A model generated the notes under the pieces. It was given only the letters and a program-made list of their open reading frames with translations. It did no database searches and was not told where the DNA came from. 64,000 nt of DNA from Rhopalosiphum padi (Eukaryota > Arthropoda > Insecta > Hemiptera > Aphididae): the NCBI RefSeq assembly GCF_020882245.1, contig NC_083597.1, positions 53,484,152 to 53,548,151 on the forward strand, read 5' to 3'. Shown piece after piece: positions 1-14,000 of this stretch. A program made the translations under genes and the position numbers. Positions within the stretch are counted from its first letter, which is position 1. Each line of letters starts with the position of its first letter.

Positions 1-72
1 CTGTAAACTTAGCATTAAATTGAAAAACAAAAACACAACATCACGTTCATCTATCACTTATTTATAATAACA

Positions 73-99
73 ATGATGATGATGATGATGATGATGATG
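73..99. repeat. (GAT)n microsatellite
   Basis: About nine ATG/GAT units at the left edge of the window. Confidence 0.95.
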
Positions 100-2159
100 G
101 TATTAATATTAATAATGAAAAAGTATTATTTCAAAATAAAAATAAAGATATTTTTGTATTTCTCATGTATAGCATACACATAATATTATTATGGTAAGCT
201 CGTTGATTACGTTAAAACCAAAAATGGTTGACACCAAAATGAGTTTATAATAAATCAAAAGATTGGAAAAGGTTTAGATTGCTACCTAGTAACTAATACA
301 AAAATATTTAATTCAGAAATAATATATTAAACGCTCAGTAGCCCTCTCCCCGCATCATAATGTATTATTATTTATTTCATTGATAACAAATAATTCATTT
401 AAATTGCAACACTGCTGTTGTACCGATCTCAATATACTCGATGAACTAAAATGTGAATGTTAATGATTTTATTCGAACTTTAATAATTATATAGCTCCTT
501 AGTTTATTTTAATACATTGACAATTACTTTACAATATTTTCATCATACTCCTAAAGTAAGTATATTCATTGGGTTTTTATGGGTTGTTGGTATATTACTG
601 TGAATTCGTGGAAGTCAATATTGACATATTTTACAATAACTAATTAGCCATAATAATAAATATTAGCCATCCATCAAAAAACATAGAAACTCACCCCTAT
701 ATTTTGTTATTGTTGTTTCCCGCGCGGTAAATCACACGGCTGTTAATCAAAAAGAGTTGTATGGGAATATATTATTATTATTATTTACAATGAATCGTCG
801 CTTTTGGACGGATTTTGTACGGGTTCATACTGTTCATAGTAAGGATTTTGTGCACTGACTAGGAATTAATTGTCCCCAAGTAAATATTCGTATAATACCG
901 ATCATAGTTATTATTATTATTATACGACATAAGTGCTTTGGAGGACGACGTTATAATATACAAGACAATAGACATATCAAACGCATCGTACGCTCTTCAT
1001 ATTCAGTCGGTTGGACATTGCTATGCGGGCATAACATCGTTTATATGTTTATTCGTAAAATTAAATCAAATCGGTATCGATAAATAAGAAACTTTTTCTT
1101 TTTAATCATTTGGTGCAGGATATAGAAGCTATTTTTTCCATATTTCTAAAAAAATACTGTAATAAGTACCTAATTGTATAATGTCACGAAGTATTACAAT
1201 ATGCAGCGCGAGTTGTTATCGATAAAAATCATTGAAATATATGAGTATTACATTCTACTATAGTTATATCCTAATATTATACTATCACAATAAATAATAA
1301 TATAACAAAGATTTTTTTTTGTATTTTAGCTTACGTTCGTATGCTGTAAGTTCGTGATAATATAATCGTATACATTTATGATACCAGCTTTCATCGTACC
1401 AAAAAAATAATGAATTGATGTCAGTATGGGTGATTAATAATCACCTCATTTAATATGCTCGAAGATATAAACTAATTTGAAAAATTTTATAAGGTTAGAT
1501 AAATCGTTTTCCTCTCGAATGAACACGGCTTGTAAAAATTTTAATAAAGCAATTCGTTTGATTACTGTTCATTATGAAATGTTTTCCAAGTACTGCGTTT
1601 GGCACCAGACGCGTGATAATCGTATAACTAACTAAAAAAAAAATAATACTTTTAAACGTTTTTAATGTGCATATATATGGTTGAAATTTAAAAGTTGACG
1701 CCGAAGTGGCATTAAATAAGTTTTCAGTTAATTTTGGCCAACGTTAGAATGTTCCAAAAAGTTTAGCGCCAGTAAAACAGAATCTCGAATCGTTAATAAT
1801 TGCTGTAGCGCGTCGTGTTTCTCATAATATAGCTCGGTCAGTGTTATAGCCGAATCAGTAGAAAACGTATATAGTATATCAGTCCAATAGATGCAGCGGT
1901 AGTAGTGGTACGGCTGCAGTGGTAATAGTGGTATAGTATAATAGTATAAATGCGTAACTTTCGGAGAATCAACGCGTTAACTTGATTGTCTGTGAGACCG
2001 TCTGTCGGCGGCCAGACGAGATGAAATGGCATTAGTTTCATAGAGCGTTTTGGCCGCTAAAACGACACACTATAAAACTGAAAACAAACCGCATAACGCA
2101 AATAATGAAAAGTTTATCAACTGTACTATGTTGTATACATATATATATATACACATCCA

Positions 2160-2960
2160 TATATGAGCAGGCGTTTCCAATCCCTGGCCGCCGGAGAGAT
2201 GGAATAGCCGTGAGTCGGGGTGGGGTATGGCTTTGCATTAGTAAGATTGCTGCCGCTGCCGCCGCCGCTGCTGTTCGAGCGGTTTTCGCTTTTCTTCTCC
2301 TTCTTTTTCTCGACCTATCTCGCCCCCGTGCAGTCGCCGTGGGAGGGTAGGCCGTCCCTACACCGCCGACACCTATAATATATACGTATGTCGTCGACCC
2401 GGAGTCGGTCCACTTGGATGCCGGCCAAATTCCGGATGATATGTATTGTTCCCGTGCACACACACACGCGCTCGTATGGAGGTAAATATATTATATAGTG
2501 TGAGCCCGCACATATTATTATATAATATACGTTTACGGGGACCTTATTCGCGGAGTACCATATATATATACACGGAAAGAGGTGTTTTTCAACCGATACT
2601 AATACTACGACGACGACGGTACATTCACGAGTCAACCCACACCCGGGCATGGAGCTTATCAAGAATCTAATATGCTATTCAAGTAATGTCGCACCGCGGC
2701 CGTCTGACTGTATTACGGTGCCAAACGGCGTAATATCGGAAATTCAGCAACATCACCGTAGGCAGCACGGCCGGGAGCGTGGCTAACAAATTACACGGTT
2801 CGACTGCCAAACCCGATATTATACGCTGCAGAAGCCTTTTCAACCATAGTGTGTATATATTATGCGTATATACGCGTGTGGGTGCGCTACCCCCTATTGT
2901 GTCTATCTGCAGCGATGCACTTATAAATCTACTCTCTTCAACGTTCAAAGAAAACGATCG
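2160..2960. promoter_or_regulatory. CpG- and GC-rich block, candidate promoter or 5' exon region
   Basis: This block is clearly richer in G, C and CpG than its surroundings, with a (GCC/GCT)n-like tract at about 2250-2275. Several short frames overlap on both strands, the usual sign of composition rather than coding. A GTAAAT donor-like site lies at about 2481. CpG-rich patches in CpG-methylating insects often mark promoters, so it could be a distal promoter or non-coding first exon for the gene downstream or for a neighbour. No motif proves this. Confidence 0.25.
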
Positions 2961-5589
2961 CATCGATATATTATCATAATAATAATACGAGATCGATATT
3001 ATGTTGCGTGATCCAAACCTCTACAACGTAATCCTATTTGATATTATATTATATGTGTATTGCTGTATGCGCGTTTACACGCCGTTCATATAAGTAACTT
3101 GTTTAAAAGAAACAGCGTACGCCAATCTTATCGTGACGTTTACATATAATAGACGAGTTCGTCAAAAAATGCCAAAACGTAATTGTCATAAAACGATCAT
3201 AATACGTTTGCTATGAAGAGTACTACATTTTTTTTTATATATATAAATATTTAGTAACGGGAGAATGTGGAGAAGTGAGTTCAGTAATTTTATTCTCAAC
3301 GACAAAATTGTGTTTCTATGATTTGAGTATTACAATTATTGGTAATTTAATAAATAAATTAACAAAAGTTGCTAATATTAACGGTTATGACTGTATTTAG
3401 TTAAATTAGGTACAGTTATAAAAATAAAAATATTTTTTAATTTATATTATATTTAAAAATATTTGTTTTAATTAGATAATAAATTAATAATATATTTCGA
3501 ATTCTGATGAATACTTTATTAACATTTTGTAACTTGGAGTTTTTATCATTGAGCCAACTATCGCTTAACTGCATGGTCTCGAATATTTAATAAAATAACG
3601 CAATTACATTACAAAATCAACGCAAAAAAAGTTTATTTTAAAGTTTAACAATCGGTTACAGACATAAATTGATTATAATTAACTGTCGTATAAAATTGAA
3701 ATTAAATTAATTTTAAGTTGAATTTATTTCAAATAACAAATCGAATACAATAATAATAATTATTATCCTTCCTTTATTTATTAGTTATTACTGTAGGTCT
3801 ATTTTAAGCCAACATTTGAACTACGGAATTAATTAATTAATCAATCCGTGGACCTCAGTATTTTATGCAATGTTTTAACAAATTACAAATTCAAACATAC
3901 GAAAAAAAGAGAGCAAGCTGTCTGTTTATTTTTGGTTTGAAGTAGACGTAACCTCCTAGAACGCATTAATAAAATACCTGTAAAATTTTAATTGATCGCC
4001 TCGAGTACTTTGGTCGAAGTCCTATGAAACGAAATACACATATAGACGTATAATTTAATAATTATAATATCCACAATCTCCTAAAAAGGTCGCCATATTA
4101 TAATCATTAATAAAAACCTTTTAAAAGCACACCAATCACATTATTATCTTATCGCGCATTTCTTTTTCGAAGTTAAACTATTAAACAAAAATAACACGAT
4201 AAACAAATAGAAAAATCATCTATTGTTCGTTAGAGCCAACGCGAAACATTTACATAGAATGAAATGATGAAAATTATGCAAATAATAATTTAAAAGAAAA
4301 TTATATAGAAAAAAATATCTGCTGTAAAAAAAAAGCTTGGTTAAAAAATTAATTAATTAATTAGTTAATGTTAAATTGGTTAAACCTAAATTTTAGAAAT
4401 AGTTTTAGTAATATTATACGTATATACTACATAGTATATACCAACACCGCATGGCTACGTATATGGTGTTAAAAAAAGTTTTAAAATCCAAGCAAACTAT
4501 TATGCGTGTGCGGTTTGATAATGCGGTGATATAATACCGGCGAGTGAATATATGTATAGGTACACCTGAACTGAGAAATTAATTAAATGCGATTTGTTTT
4601 TGACTCGGGCCGAATTGACGAGGAAAGTAATTTTAGTGTTGGCTGGACAGGGACGAGAAACCGGATCGATACGCACCAATGTCGGCCAACATAAATAATT
4701 AACGTCTTTCGGTAAAACTCGAAGACGGATGTCAGTAGCACTCTATAACTATGCATCGTGGTCCACGGGTCCGTTAATTCCACGGCAACAATAACAAATG
4801 TGTGACAGGTAGTGATATCCGCCAACGAGTGGATATAGTGGCAGTAGTTATAGCAGAAGACGGAATGAACGAGTAGTTCAATTGAACTTACGACAATAAT
4901 TTAATAAATAATTACTAAATTATAAGTAACTTAAAATGTTAATTTTGTACATATTTTCGATAAACTTTATTTTGGATGACAATTTTGCTTCGAGGTTCAT
5001 ATTACTCCAAAAGTAATAAACGATTAAAACAGTGAATATTTAAGATCAACAATTTGTTGTAAAAACCCAAATTTAATTACGGTACTCGTAATTTGCACTC
5101 ATAAAATGTACATTGCAATGGGATGGAAATTAAAAAATGAGAATCTAAAGATAATGAACGAAAAGTTAAATTTTCATGATAATGAACTATTTCATAATAT
5201 TTTAAATGATATTTTCGACCTCTCTGAAGTAGTAGTAGCATATTTCGTTATAAAACTATTGGTATAGTACGTAATTACTATAGTAGTAATAGTGATAGTA
5301 ATAGCAATAGCAGTAGTATTTCAGGTCTATCGATTTATAGATAACAGAAAAAAAAGTAGTAGTAATAGTAGTAGTAGTAAACTAGCAGTAGACTAGTATA
5401 GTAGTTTCAAGGTTTTGTGAGCACCACGCAGTTGTCAGATATAATATTACTTTGTTATATATGCTGTCGTCCTGCAAAACTATTTTTAATGGAAAATCGT
5501 CCGGGCCAGCAGTTCCAAACTACAGAATCACTAGAAAACAATGCGAAACTATATAACTATAGACACAATACACGCATTTATTTTAGCCA

Positions 5590-5729
5590 CTATTCATAAT
5601 CATGTGCCCATCCCCCGTGCACTTCTCCCGCGGCCGTCGGCCAAGTTTTCTGTAATACTCAAATGCAGGGACAGCGGGGTCGTCGACAGCGCACGTTGTC
5701 GGTCGTCCGTAGCGGTCGGTCAGCTACCC

Positions 5730-5798
<69 letters not shown>

Positions 5799-6070
5799 GC
5801 CGTAAAATAGTGGCGGCAATCGAGATCAACGGATCTATACGAATGCATAAATGTATAATACGCGAGGGCGAATGTGAATAACGCGCGTGCGTGCGAGTGC
5901 GTTCGAGTGTGTTCAAGGGTTGCTCGAGTGAGGCAAAAAGAAATTGATTGGGACATCCTGGTGTAGGACGAATAAAACGGCCATTGTTAGGGCGTATTAT
6001 TTTACTGTATAAATCTCGGAAGTAAAAATACGTACGCAATACGCGTATATAGGTATACCTATGAGTATAA
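5590..6070. promoter_or_regulatory. GC-rich patch around a microsatellite, possible regulatory region
   Basis: GC-rich sequence flanks the TA/TG microsatellite on both sides, including GCGCGTGCGTGCGAGTGCG near 5882. No coding frame is convincing: the frames here read the dinucleotide repeat as poly Ile-Tyr or Val-Cys. Function is unknown; a regulatory role is only a guess from composition. Confidence 0.2.
5730..5796. repeat. Compound (TA)n(TG)n microsatellite
   Basis: About ten TA units run directly into about 24 TG units. Long TG/CA tracts flanked by TA tracts are prone to length variation and Z-DNA formation. Confidence 0.97.
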
Positions 6071-9000
6071 TATACACCGCCTGAAAGCATACATTTTTAG
6101 AAACATCTGAAATATTTACATTTCTATGGATCGACATTTTTTACTAGGCTTCGATAAACAAATAATTCAAATTACAGCAATAGCAATATCGCATAACTTA
6201 AATTGAACATATTTTTATAATTGCATTTAATATTAGCATATTATGCAGTTTCCGAGTTACCTGTATCAGAACTTTTCGAAAAACTATAACAAAGTGGTAC
6301 ATACTTTTAATACTAAAAAGTTTTTAATGACATTATATAGAATAAGAATTAAGATTATCAGTAGTTATTTATATTACTTTGTTATTAAATTATTAATGCT
6401 GTATGTTACATTCTTCGAAATTATTCATCTTTTTTTACTCATTTATATTCTAAAGCATTTTTAAAATAATTTAAAAAGATTTATTTTTCAATTCTTTCAT
6501 AAAAATCTAAAGCTATCTGACCATTATTTAAAAACTTAAAAAAAAAATATCTCTTATGAAATATTTTCATTAAAAAGTAATACAGACTATTACAGTAAAT
6601 TATTATACAAAAAGTGATATTTGTTTTAAAATAATATCATAATCACAGTAGGGGTTTTTGTTATATGCCGTATTTATCTAAATGCATTACGTGGGATCAT
6701 GTAAGCATATGAGTAAATAGCTGAATATACTTTCATGAGTCACTAATTGGTGATTATTGTATAATCGATTTTAAAATATAAAATATTTAAAAACACATTA
6801 TTTACATAGTTTATGAGTATTAATATAAAAATTATAAATAAAAAACTTTTATTTATTATGATTTGAATAAAACATTTTGTAATAGTAAGTTAATACACAT
6901 AGAACTAATGATCATACAAGTACTATTCATTTTAGAATTAATAGTTAATAATTTTTTAATGATTCATCTTATGACATAGGTAATATATTTGAAATATGTT
7001 ATTAGAACTGACTATTATTCATAAATAATACGAATTTTCTATTCATGTCGTCTATGGATAAGGAATTTTTTTTCAAACATGCGTTCTTTTTTAACCAAAC
7101 AAATATAAGAAATCGTTTTTTATTTAAAATTGTCAAACGTCAACATTGCAAAAGTTCTTTGCCATACCAATTTTCGGACTCTCCTGGATGGTCTTGAACC
7201 GCATAATCCCTGACCCGTTTGGGTCTGTCGTTCAATTTAAATAAATTTGCATCCTCCGCAAGGGTTTTTTTCTTCTCGTATACTTAAGTCATAGCTCACT
7301 ACGCAAACAAGTGGACGTGATCAGAATAAACCGATGAGTTTGGCCGGACAGAATTATTATTAGCTCTTCTTCGCCGCCTTCTCGATCCCGTTCTTCGTAT
7401 ACTCTTCCTTTGAATTTGTATTTCCGTTTCGTCGAAAAAACCCCCAAGTTACCACTACAATGTATAACATTTTCAACATGAATATTGGTCAACATATAAT
7501 TTATACTATAAGATAATAATGGATGTATTGTTTTAATTTTGTAGCCATCTTTTATTCTCTTTTGTTTAATCGTACAAAAAAACTGAAAAAATAATAATAA
7601 TAATTTAAAACTGCAGATTGCTATACATAGAATCTTGAATACTATAATTTATTCGAAACACTATACATATTTGTCAAAAAACTTCATTTATTTATAAATA
7701 TACTTTTCAAATGAAAGCATTTAAATTAAATTGAAACACGCAGTGTCATAAATGCAATTAATATATACGATACCGTCAACTCAAATCCACTATCTCGTAA
7801 TGCATAATATAAGTTGAATACAATTAGCAGGAAAGTCAGTTAATATAAATAAAAATATATGATTCATTTTTATACTAATATTATATCATCTCATATTTAT
7901 AAAAAGTATGATGTAGTTGGCGTTATAAATTATTAAAAATGCATTAAAAAAAAAAAAAAATGCTTATCATATTACACAGAGAATAGTGAATATAATATAA
8001 TATAGGCAGACGTACATACGTATTATCATGTGAACTGTACAACATTCGTTTCATTCTGTAAACTATGACAGTATTATTATACACGCATTACATGTTAAAT
8101 ATTAAAACGACCAATAAAGTACTATACAGTTTACATGTACTCGACATTTTTTGGCACCTTACTGCAGACATTAAGAATAACCATGTAATATTATATTTTG
8201 TTAAGATATAATATATTGCAGTTTACTATCAGTGTAAGTTAGCTTGAATTACTTGAATATCTTGTAAATTGTAAAGTAAAGTACTAACTAATATATTATA
8301 ATTTATATTAATATATCATACATAAATAGTTACTGAACACGTTTCTTGTTATTGATAAAACCAATTACAATTTTCGATCCCCAGCTGTGGATTAATATAG
8401 GTATATGAATAAGAAATAGAAAACCTTTCCTGAATAAACTAAATCGTTAATTATTAGTCCTCCCAGACTATGCTACACCTGTCTAATACATTATGGTTGC
8501 TTAGTTTTACCAGAATACCTTGGACACAATTATGTAAGTAGGTACCCTAAAAATAATTTAGAAAATTAATAACGAAGAAAAAGTATAATTACATCAAATA
8601 TATATAAACGTTATTAATACAAATGCGTAGAATAAAATATTCATAATTTAAAAGATGCCAGTGTACTAATATTTATTTATTTGAGGGTTTATTAACAGTA
8701 AACGGTCGAGAAAACTAATAGTATCAAGATCATTAAACAGCAATATAAAAAATTAAAAATTAAAATAAATGTAAAAAAACCATTCAGTAATAATTACTAC
8801 TATATCATATACTATACAGGTTACGATAAAATTATCGTAATGAAATTATGATACTCTTCGTCAGCTGCATTAAGTGATCTCAACACTTAGCCTTATAGGT
8901 AGTATACCTATATAGTGCATGTGCATATAATGCAGTATATTTATACGTTAATAATTATATGTCTTCTTCAATATTGTGGTGATGTAAACGAAATTAGATT

Positions 9001-10699
9001 AATTACATTTTTAAAAAATTAGACGATTGTATTACGCCTAGTGTACATGTGCAATTGAAATCAATATAATTATTCTAGCACAATTTAGACGACAACAAAA
9101 TCTAAAATAATTATAATACATAATTTATCATAAAGTATAAACACAGGTATATTCTCAATATTTTTATATTTATTTAATACATAATATTATATTTTGTTCT
9201 CGTTGAAATATTCTTCGTAATTTCAAAATTGTGTACAATATTTATGATAAAACGTAATAAACTTAATGTATTATGATATTTACATTATCATACATAATAA
9301 TATGTAATACTGATCGTATAATATATCCGTGGTTTATAATAACTTTTAATTAATTAACATATAAATCAATAATAACCTTATCAAATGTGTTCATGTATAT
9401 GTAGCATCCTGCACGCCACTCATTAATATGAATTTTATATTATTATGACTTAGACTACCGAAACACCACGAAAATGGTATTATAATCGTATGGCATTAAA
9501 CTAAAAATCGATAATTTAAAAGTTATTATCACTATCAAAACGACAATCCTTTAAATAAAGTAGACTATCACAATATGTATTAATATCAGTCTATTAAATA
9601 ACATTTTGTACACGTCATTAATTATTATAATGAGTACCGTGGTACCTATATGGTATATGAATATGAATATGAGTACATATATTGATGTGAAATACGTGTA
9701 AGACGTAATATTTTATAAGTCTCTTTAAATATGTGATAAATGATAATATTTTGCTGTCAAAAGTGTAGCATATTTTAAATGTATATATTTATTAATATAT
9801 AATATAAATTCAATGTCAACAATACTGCAGTATTCCAGGATTCTGGAGATTGAAATTGAAATGAAATAAGATACTGAATTTTATATTATGCTAAAAATGA
9901 ATACTTTATGTTCAGAGAATTAGAGTATTAATAGTTTGCAACATAAGTCATTACTCATTAATAATAAAAAAACTGAATTTAGTTATTACTTATTACTTAT
10001 TTGTACTTACATAATACATAATTAATTATAATATTTTATTTGTATTTATTAATTGGTAGTTTGACGATTACATTTTTAAGCTATTAGGCCATTATTTTTT
10101 ATATCATAATATTTTACTGAAATCTAAAGGGTAAACAACTAAATATTATTTCACATAAAACAATCATAAACAATATTATTCATTGATAAACATGTATAAT
10201 GGAGAATTATTTGGTATTATTATGTTTATTATGTTATATGATTTCCGTGTAATTTTACAAAGGTAGTGATTAAATATTCACTATTGTAATTTGTAGACAA
10301 TACATAAATAATGAAAATGTGGTAAGTTTTTATTGAATTTCTTTTTTTACCCCAAAAATGTATAGATAGACAGGTAGGTACTGCGTACTTTGACGTTTAA
10401 AAATATTTACACTCTTAAATTGTACTTGAAATACCTTTCTGAAATGTTCTATATACAAAATAATTACTTACCGTATTAAAAATGTATTAATAAATTAAAA
10501 TCAGCTCAGGCTCATTAATTACTTAATGAAAATTAAAACGTAACCTATTTAACGATTACATAATATTATTAAATAATATTCACACTTTAAGCATTACACA
10601 CAATTTACAATGTATAAACCTGCTACAATCGGCGTGGATATTAGAGGAATGTAGGTGATATCATCAACATTTTTATCGAATTTTAAAAATGTGGGTGAG

Positions 10700-11025
10700 T
10701 TTTAAAATTAAAACATTGGCAACCCGCCTCGGTTTTCCGTCGTTCCGAACAGGCAGTGCCTTATCACTTGCGTTTAGTACCTATAGGTCATTCATATGGC
10801 ATATCGGACGGGCATGTCATATTCATTACTTGAATTGTCTATATATGATTACGTACCCTTAGCAAGAAAGTCTTATTATTAATCCGATAATGTTACCAAT
10901 TTCAGGATTGCGTTGGAAAATCCCGGATGATCGAACCGTCGCTCGCAGTACAATAAATCCCACAAAATAAACGTCTACTCGATAGCGCAGTGTCCTCGAA
11001 TAACGACGACGACGACGACAGCGAC
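10700..11025 (+). promoter_or_regulatory. Likely 5'UTR and possible proximal promoter of the ADAMTSL gene
   Basis: GC-richer sequence immediately before the first ATG, with a (GAC)n tract at about 11004-11019. Positions 10896-10905 (CCAATTTCAG) look like a splice acceptor, in which case 10906-11025 is the 5' end of a UTR-plus-coding exon; otherwise transcription could start within this block. I see no clear TATA box. Confidence 0.35.
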
Positions 11026-11073
11026 ATGGTGTGCGCCACGCGAGATTTCAACGCGTTAATCATAACTCTCATG
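11026..11073 (+). CDS. nolo: Coding exon 1: start codon and first half of signal peptide
   Basis: Sixteen codons from ATG, ending MVCATRDFNALIITLM, followed at 11074 by a perfect GTAAGT donor in phase 0. Exon 2 continues with LILSTVRAW, so the join makes a typical leader: short charged n-region, hydrophobic core ALIITLMLILSTV, and an allowed signal-peptidase site near V-R-A. It is the first ATG in this frame: upstream the frame stays open through a (GAC)n tract back to a TAA at 10954, with no other ATG. A TTTCAG at 10900-10905 could be the acceptor of a 5'UTR intron. The link to exon 2 across 28 kb is inferred from phase and from the completed leader, not from homology, because leaders are not conserved. 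Confidence 0.72.
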
Positions 11074-14000
11074 GTAAGTACAGACGATACATTATTATTT
11101 TTATTATCATAATTCATCCATACAGCAGCTGTAAGATATTACACAGTCACCGGCAAAAGTAATAATGTCAGTGATATCGTGTTTGGCGTGTGTGCACATT
11201 GTGTAATATAATATGATTGTGGTAGGCAATTTCTTCTATTTTTTTTTTTCATCGCAATACGTGTTCGTATAATACTACTTTACGATATATAATATAATAT
11301 AATAAGAATAATAACATAATGTCGATCGTTTGTATGCAGCGATTGAGGGGGGGGAGGAACTCGAGCTTATTGATTTCACTTAAAATAATATTTGATACGG
11401 TTGTATTTTATAAAAAAATTCTTATTTTCTATTTCTCTCAGAAATCAGCCAGGAATCCTATTGCTTAGGAACAGTGCTCATAATATTATCTTCTGGACGT
11501 TAATAATAATGTATGTAAAAAAGGGTAATAAAATTTGTTTTTTTTTCATGTGTGTGGTTTTTGTCGGTTCACTGTAGGTACTGTTTTTATTCAAGAAAAA
11601 AAAAAGGTGTACTCGGTATACGTGTAGTGGAGTGTTACGCAACCCCGTGGAGTTACATAAGCACCCCACAACGTCTTTTTTTTTTTTTACCCCATTTCAT
11701 ACATTTTTTTTCATTCTAATAATACAAACCCGCTTACGGCAATCTTATCACACCTAACCATCATTTTACACAGATTTATTTCAAACAATAATCAAAACAA
11801 ATACTACAGTGGCCACCCGTGGATTCCTTACGTGAATAATTTCTAAATCGTCACACTTGGAAAAGTTTTCACACTGTTTGATTTACACAGGCATGTTGAG
11901 CACGATTAGCATATTTTATGACGCGTAAGAAAACGTCTCGCAAACGTATGTAGTAATATAATAATAATGACAATATATTATTTCAACTCTACAGCAAGTC
12001 AAAAGGGGCATTACAATTTTTATTAATGTATTCGCTGGTTTATGCAGGTATGTACACAATGTTATGTGCAACTACGATTTAAAACACGCTATGCAGACGC
12101 TTTAAATTATTTTATAACACTATAGAACCTATAGAACCGTACCTATAGAACTCTAAACTCAAAGGGAAAAATTTTAAATTATAAATAACGTTTTCTAAAG
12201 TAAAACAGTGAATTTATTTTGAGATAGATCAATTCGTTATTTAATGCATAATCTAGTCTAGTGATCTAACATCTTGAATTCGAACTGTATCTAGGATATA
12301 GGTACCAAACTTTCGGCCGGTACCAGGTTGCCATTATATGTATACTATATATGACATAACCAGGAATTAATTTCTCTACCGATGTATTTGTGGTTAAAGC
12401 CTCATCAATTTAAACCTCTACGTTTATCGTGCGCACGCGTCAAGGAATCAATTATTTGTTAATTTGGGGACGGAACGTAGGCAGCTGATTGGAGAAGATC
12501 TATAAACGGTTAATAGCACATTAATATTACTATACTTTTATATTAAATTATGATTTTTTTTTTAATAAAGTATGTTTATTACATTCCATTTTTATATATT
12601 TTTTTTAAATATAATTACAAATTTTCGTGTACAATGTACAATTGTACAATCTAACTTAACCTAATGTTGATTCTACACACATTTGTAGATAAACGATAAA
12701 TTATAATGATTACTGTATGAGATGCTGCTAATGGGCTTTCCCCGTGGCTTTTATTTTATTTTAAAAATACATACATATTATAATGCGTAGCACACATACG
12801 TATGTAAAACAATAAAATCCATAAACAAAAAAAAATAATAACTTTGCCGGTTGAATATCTTTGAAACGATATTTAAATAATTATCACTCAATAAAAACTT
12901 TTAATTTATAATATAATTAATTTCATGTTACTGTAGTGTATTATAGTTTATAAGTTTAATTAAATAGAATATAAATTATTGGTTTGATTAAAGGATGGTA
13001 AATTGAACATAATATTAACACCCGCGGTGTATTATAATATGCACAATCTCCAAATTATAACTATTATTATAAACGCTAGAATTTTAAATCTGTCACGATG
13101 GAAAGATTTAAAAAAAAAAAACTATAACGTAATTTACTAATTGGTGATTAATATCATTAAATTATTCGAGTACGTAAATGAAAAATGTAGCGATTTATTT
13201 TTATGATTCATTTTAATTATAATATCATTTTTTCGACATAAATATAAAATAATTAAAAGGTAACCTTGATAATGACAATAGACATTTTTATTGTGCGTAC
13301 GTTTTAAGTATGTGCTTAATTTAAAATATACGAAATTGTCCATAAAAAATGTATTTAAAATGATTACCATGGTGTCTCGAAAGTTTTATTTTATTTATTC
13401 AAAATTTAAAGTATACTTAGTATATTAATATTGTCATTACATTCAATGTTTGTAGAAAGTGATACACCAGCATACCTGTTTCCCTTTTCTTTTTCAACAA
13501 TACAGTTTTTAAAAATTGAATTTACTATGTTTTTAATTATATTTAAAGACCATATTTTAAAATTCTTTAGATTGTTTGTACTACTTAAAGAATGAATTGT
13601 GTCCGTTGTGGTAATACTAATTTCTGTTTTTTTTTTTCAGAAATTATAAGCCCCTTTTTATGTTTTAATTATTTATTGAATATTTTCTGAAAATGTTGAC
13701 GAATCAAATTAAAATTAGTAGTCTTTAAATTATTAATTAATGTGATGTACATGAATTTATATTAATAGTTACATATTATATAATTTTTAAATATGGTTCA
13801 AGTATAATAAATACTATTTTGATATCGTTATTTTTAATATTTTTCAAAACATTGTTAAGGACTATTATCCTTAATATAAACATTTTAATAACTGAAAAAC
13901 TACTCTAGAATTTTCAATTAGGTACATCGAGATTTTCAAAAAATCATACATACAAATTATTACAGAAAAAAAGGTTCTCATTTGAAAACAGAAGTTTGCA

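Larger units (their letters stand above)
1..11025. other. Upstream / 5' non-coding region
   Basis: About 11 kb of AT-rich DNA without a supportable coding exon. Short open frames here lie in microsatellites or CpG-rich patches on both strands and show no domain. A (GAT)n microsatellite lies at about 73-99. GC-richer patches at about 2160-2960, 4500-4860, 5590-6070 and 7150-7490 stand out and may hold promoter or non-coding 5' exons, but I cannot place a transcription start. The rest is simple AT-rich sequence in which I see nothing further. Confidence 0.6.

Noticed and set aside
2038..2662. Overlapping frames of 141, 115 and 81 aa on both strands
   Set aside because: They share one GC-rich, Ala/Arg-tract-producing block, have no domain and contradict each other in strand and frame.
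2790..2815. GGTTCGACTGCC, resembling a tRNA T-arm
   Set aside because: No matching acceptor, D-arm or anticodon stem can be placed around it; no tRNA or rRNA gene was found elsewhere either.
5541..6090. Frames up to 143 aa across the TG microsatellite
   Set aside because: Their length comes from dinucleotide repeats lacking stops; the protein is poly Thr-His or Val-Cys.
10902..11117. 71-aa minus-strand frame with a Ser run
   Set aside because: It is the antisense shadow of the (GAC)n tract and the leader exon.
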